Source of the DNA: Cellvibrio sp.
GTDB taxonomy: Bacteria; Pseudomonadota; Gammaproteobacteria; Pseudomonadales; Cellvibrionaceae
Length of the DNA: 7,839 nt
Assembly (NCBI GenBank): GCA_003524365.1
Contig: DQHS01000090.1
Coordinates: forward strand, 22,877-30,715
Direction: 5' to 3'
A model generated the notes under the pieces. The model did no database searches, was not told where the DNA came from, and worked only from the letters and a program-made list of their open reading frames with translations. Positions 6,578 to 7,839 of the stretch are shown here, piece after piece (position 1 is the stretch's first letter; every line of letters begins with the position of its first letter). Position numbers and translations under genes: made by a program.

Positions 6578-6616
6578 ATTTTTATATTATCCGGTGATTC
6601 TACCTCAATCGGTTGA

Positions 6617-7684
6617 TTACCAGACTCTTTTGTTTTGTAGATGTTTGATCAGTAAGTCAGCGAGCAGCTTGTCGTCTTGCACCGAAGGGTGCCAATGACA
6701 GCCCTGATAATCCAGTCCGCTGAAAATAATTGAATCCACTTTCTTTAAACCATCGATTTTTAGCGTGGCGACTACTTTGCCCACCTGAGTGGCGAGTTCC
6801 CCTTCCATTTGGTCTGATACCATCAAAATAAATTGGGCTTGCGGATTGTTGGTATGCAAGGTTTTGACGAACTCTGTATATTTTTTGACATAATCCTGCT
6901 GCAAATCTTCACGCGTTTTCCAGCGTTCGCCGTCATTAAGTTTGGTAGAAAAATCATTGGTACCTAAACCTATAACAATCACCTGCGGTTGCCAATTACC
7001 CGCATAAATATAATTGTTGTTATGCAATGTGAATGGATAAAGAGCGATCAGATTTTTATCGGGTGAGGTTCCATTGTAATTGCGCACTATGCCAAAGCCG
7101 GAAGAGGCATTGATTTGGTAGTCAGCATTAAAATGTTTGGCAACCAGTGGGCCAAAGGCGAGTTGTGAGTGGGTGGTGGCATAAACATCTTCGTTGGTGC
7201 ATTCCTGGCTCGGTGAGGTATTGCCATAACCGACAGTAAAAGAATCGCCAATAAATTCGATACGGCGTTTTCTCTTCGGCAGTGATACAGGTTTATCGTC
7301 GCTATAAAATCCATGAAAGCGGCCGGTGTTCGATTGAGTTTCAGTAATTTTTTCCAAACGCACATGATGCTTGCCATCAGTTAATCCCTGTACGACATAA
7401 TCCTGCTTGCCCGGCTTGTTGACGATAACAGGCGCGTTCCCATCGACAATTAACTGGAAAATATTCTGATCATCATCAAATTTCAGCATAAGGGAATCGC
7501 CCTTAAACGCCGTTTCAAAATAGACCGATGGCCATGAGTACTCGTAGGATTTTTCTCCTGCCGGGTTACTACTCACCAGTACGCGGCCACCGGTGTGTGT
7601 GGGTAGTTGTTGGAGGTCAGCAGCAACACCGCATTGGCTGAAGAAGGCTGCGGCTAATATAAGACAAGATTTGGTCAGGTTCAT
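6617..7684 (-). CDS. Secreted CE2-type acetyl (xylan) esterase, SGNH hydrolase fold
   Basis: 355 residues. The signal peptide LTKSCLILAAAFFSQCGVAA is probably cleaved near residue 22. Residues about 30-130 form a beta-sandwich-like N-terminal domain (SYEYSWPSVYFETAFKG, FDDDQNIFQLIVDG, DGKHHVRLEK), the arrangement known for family CE2. The SGNH domain follows: FIGDSFTVGYG (144-154, nucleophile Ser148), ASSGFG (192-197, oxyanion Gly), IGLGTNDF (237-244, Asn242) and CHWHPS (329-334, catalytic His332). CE2 enzymes remove O-acetyl groups from xylan, glucomannan or other hemicellulose. The usual acidic residue three positions before the His is absent here (Cys329), and His330 occupies the -2 position. 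A Ser-His dyad, as reported for a clostridial CE2 enzyme, or an unusual third residue is therefore possible. AAGGA (7690-7694 complement) lies 5 bases before the ATG and supports the start. A GH43 gene lies downstream on the same strand. Confidence 0.87.
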   Translation of the reverse strand: MNLTKSCLILAAAFFSQCGVAADLQQLPTHTGGRVLVSSNPAGEKSYEYSWPSVYFETAFKGDSLMLKFDDDQNIFQLIVDGNAPVIVNKPGKQDYVVQGLTDGKHHVRLEKITETQSNTGRFHGFYSDDKPVSLPKRKRRIEFIGDSFTVGYGNTSPSQECTNEDVYATTHSQLAFGPLVAKHFNADYQINASSGFGIVRNYNGTSPDKNLIALYPFTLHNNNYIYAGNWQPQVIVIGLGTNDFSTKLNDGERWKTREDLQQDYVKKYTEFVKTLHTNNPQAQFILMVSDQMEGELATQVGKVVATLKIDGLKKVDSIIFSGLDYQGCHWHPSVQDDKLLADLLIKHLQNKRVW

Positions 7685-7769
7685 ATGAGTCCTTTTGGGG
7701 TGTTATAGTCGTATTTCATTGAAATTATCTGCAGTGTAATTCACGCTACACATTTCGTCTGCTGGAAAT

Positions 7770-7795
7770 AAAAAAACGCCGCAGGTGCGGCGTTT
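7770..7795 (-). terminator. Terminator of a minus-strand gene to the right of the window
   Basis: AAACGCCGCA (7774-7783) pairs perfectly with TGCGGCGTTT (7786-7795). Read on the minus strand the stem is followed by seven T (7776 to 7770), so it terminates transcription arriving from beyond 7839. On the plus strand only three T follow. It lies 85 bases upstream of the CE2 esterase start and separates that gene from its upstream neighbour. Confidence 0.85.
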
Positions 7796-7819
7796 CGGTA
7801 TTTTAAAAAGCGCAAAAAA

Positions 7820-7839
7820 TTATTTCATACCCGCAATAA
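7820..7839 (-). CDS. Possible last codons of a minus-strand gene beyond the window
   Basis: On the minus strand one frame reads I-A-G-M-K then TAA (stop at 7820-7822), 25 bases before the minus-strand terminator at 7770-7795. A gene end is expected about here because the terminator must serve something to the right. Only six codons are visible and another frame also has a stop nearby, so neither frame nor product can be established. Confidence 0.3.

Noticed and set aside
7685..7769. Promoter for the CE2 esterase gene
   Set aside because: TATAAC and GATAAT hexamers occur on the minus strand but neither has a credible -35 box at 16-18 bases, so the evidence is too weak to list.

Overview
The window looks like chromosomal DNA of a plant-cell-wall-degrading gammaproteobacterium, most probably Cellvibrio or a close relative. 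The inference rests on secreted GH5, GH43 and CE2 enzymes, moderate G+C content, and short intergenic spacers closed by strong hairpin terminators. The genus is not proven by the sequence.

Layout. (1) Positions 1-627, plus strand: the 3' part of a GH5 glycoside hydrolase, closed by a strong terminator at 653-686. (2) Positions 811-5421, plus strand: a molybdenum hydroxylase locus. An XdhC-family maturation factor overlaps a MocA-like molybdopterin cytidylyltransferase by 4 bases (ATGA). A 197-base gap follows, holding a 135-bp imperfect palindrome that looks like a miniature inverted-repeat element. Then come the [2Fe-2S] subunit (IorA type) and the large molybdopterin subunit (IorB type), overlapping by 1 base (TAATG). 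(3) A bidirectional terminator at 5442-5474 separates this block from two minus-strand genes that converge on it: a secreted single-domain GH43 enzyme (5482-6486) and, upstream of it, a secreted CE2-type SGNH acetyl esterase (6617-7684). (4) At 7770-7795 lies the probable terminator of another minus-strand gene, whose body is beyond the right edge.

How the genes work together. GH5, GH43 and CE2 together would cut a beta-glycan backbone, remove arabinose or xylose units, and deacetylate xylan or other hemicellulose. The central block is a self-contained system for one molybdoenzyme. MocA would convert Moco to the cytosine dinucleotide form (MCD), the XdhC protein would protect, sulfurate and insert it, and the folded IorA-IorB pair would be exported through the Tat system using the twin-arginine signal on IorB alone. 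No FAD subunit and no cytochrome gene are present, so the electron acceptor must be encoded elsewhere. The substrate cannot be read from the sequence. Isoquinoline-type N-heterocycles and aromatic aldehydes are the known substrate classes, and the latter would suit a lignocellulose degrader.

No wholly new system was found. The points most worth a second look are the placement of the molybdoenzyme locus between carbohydrate-active enzymes, the palindromic repeat inside that locus, and the active-site surroundings of the CE2 enzyme.
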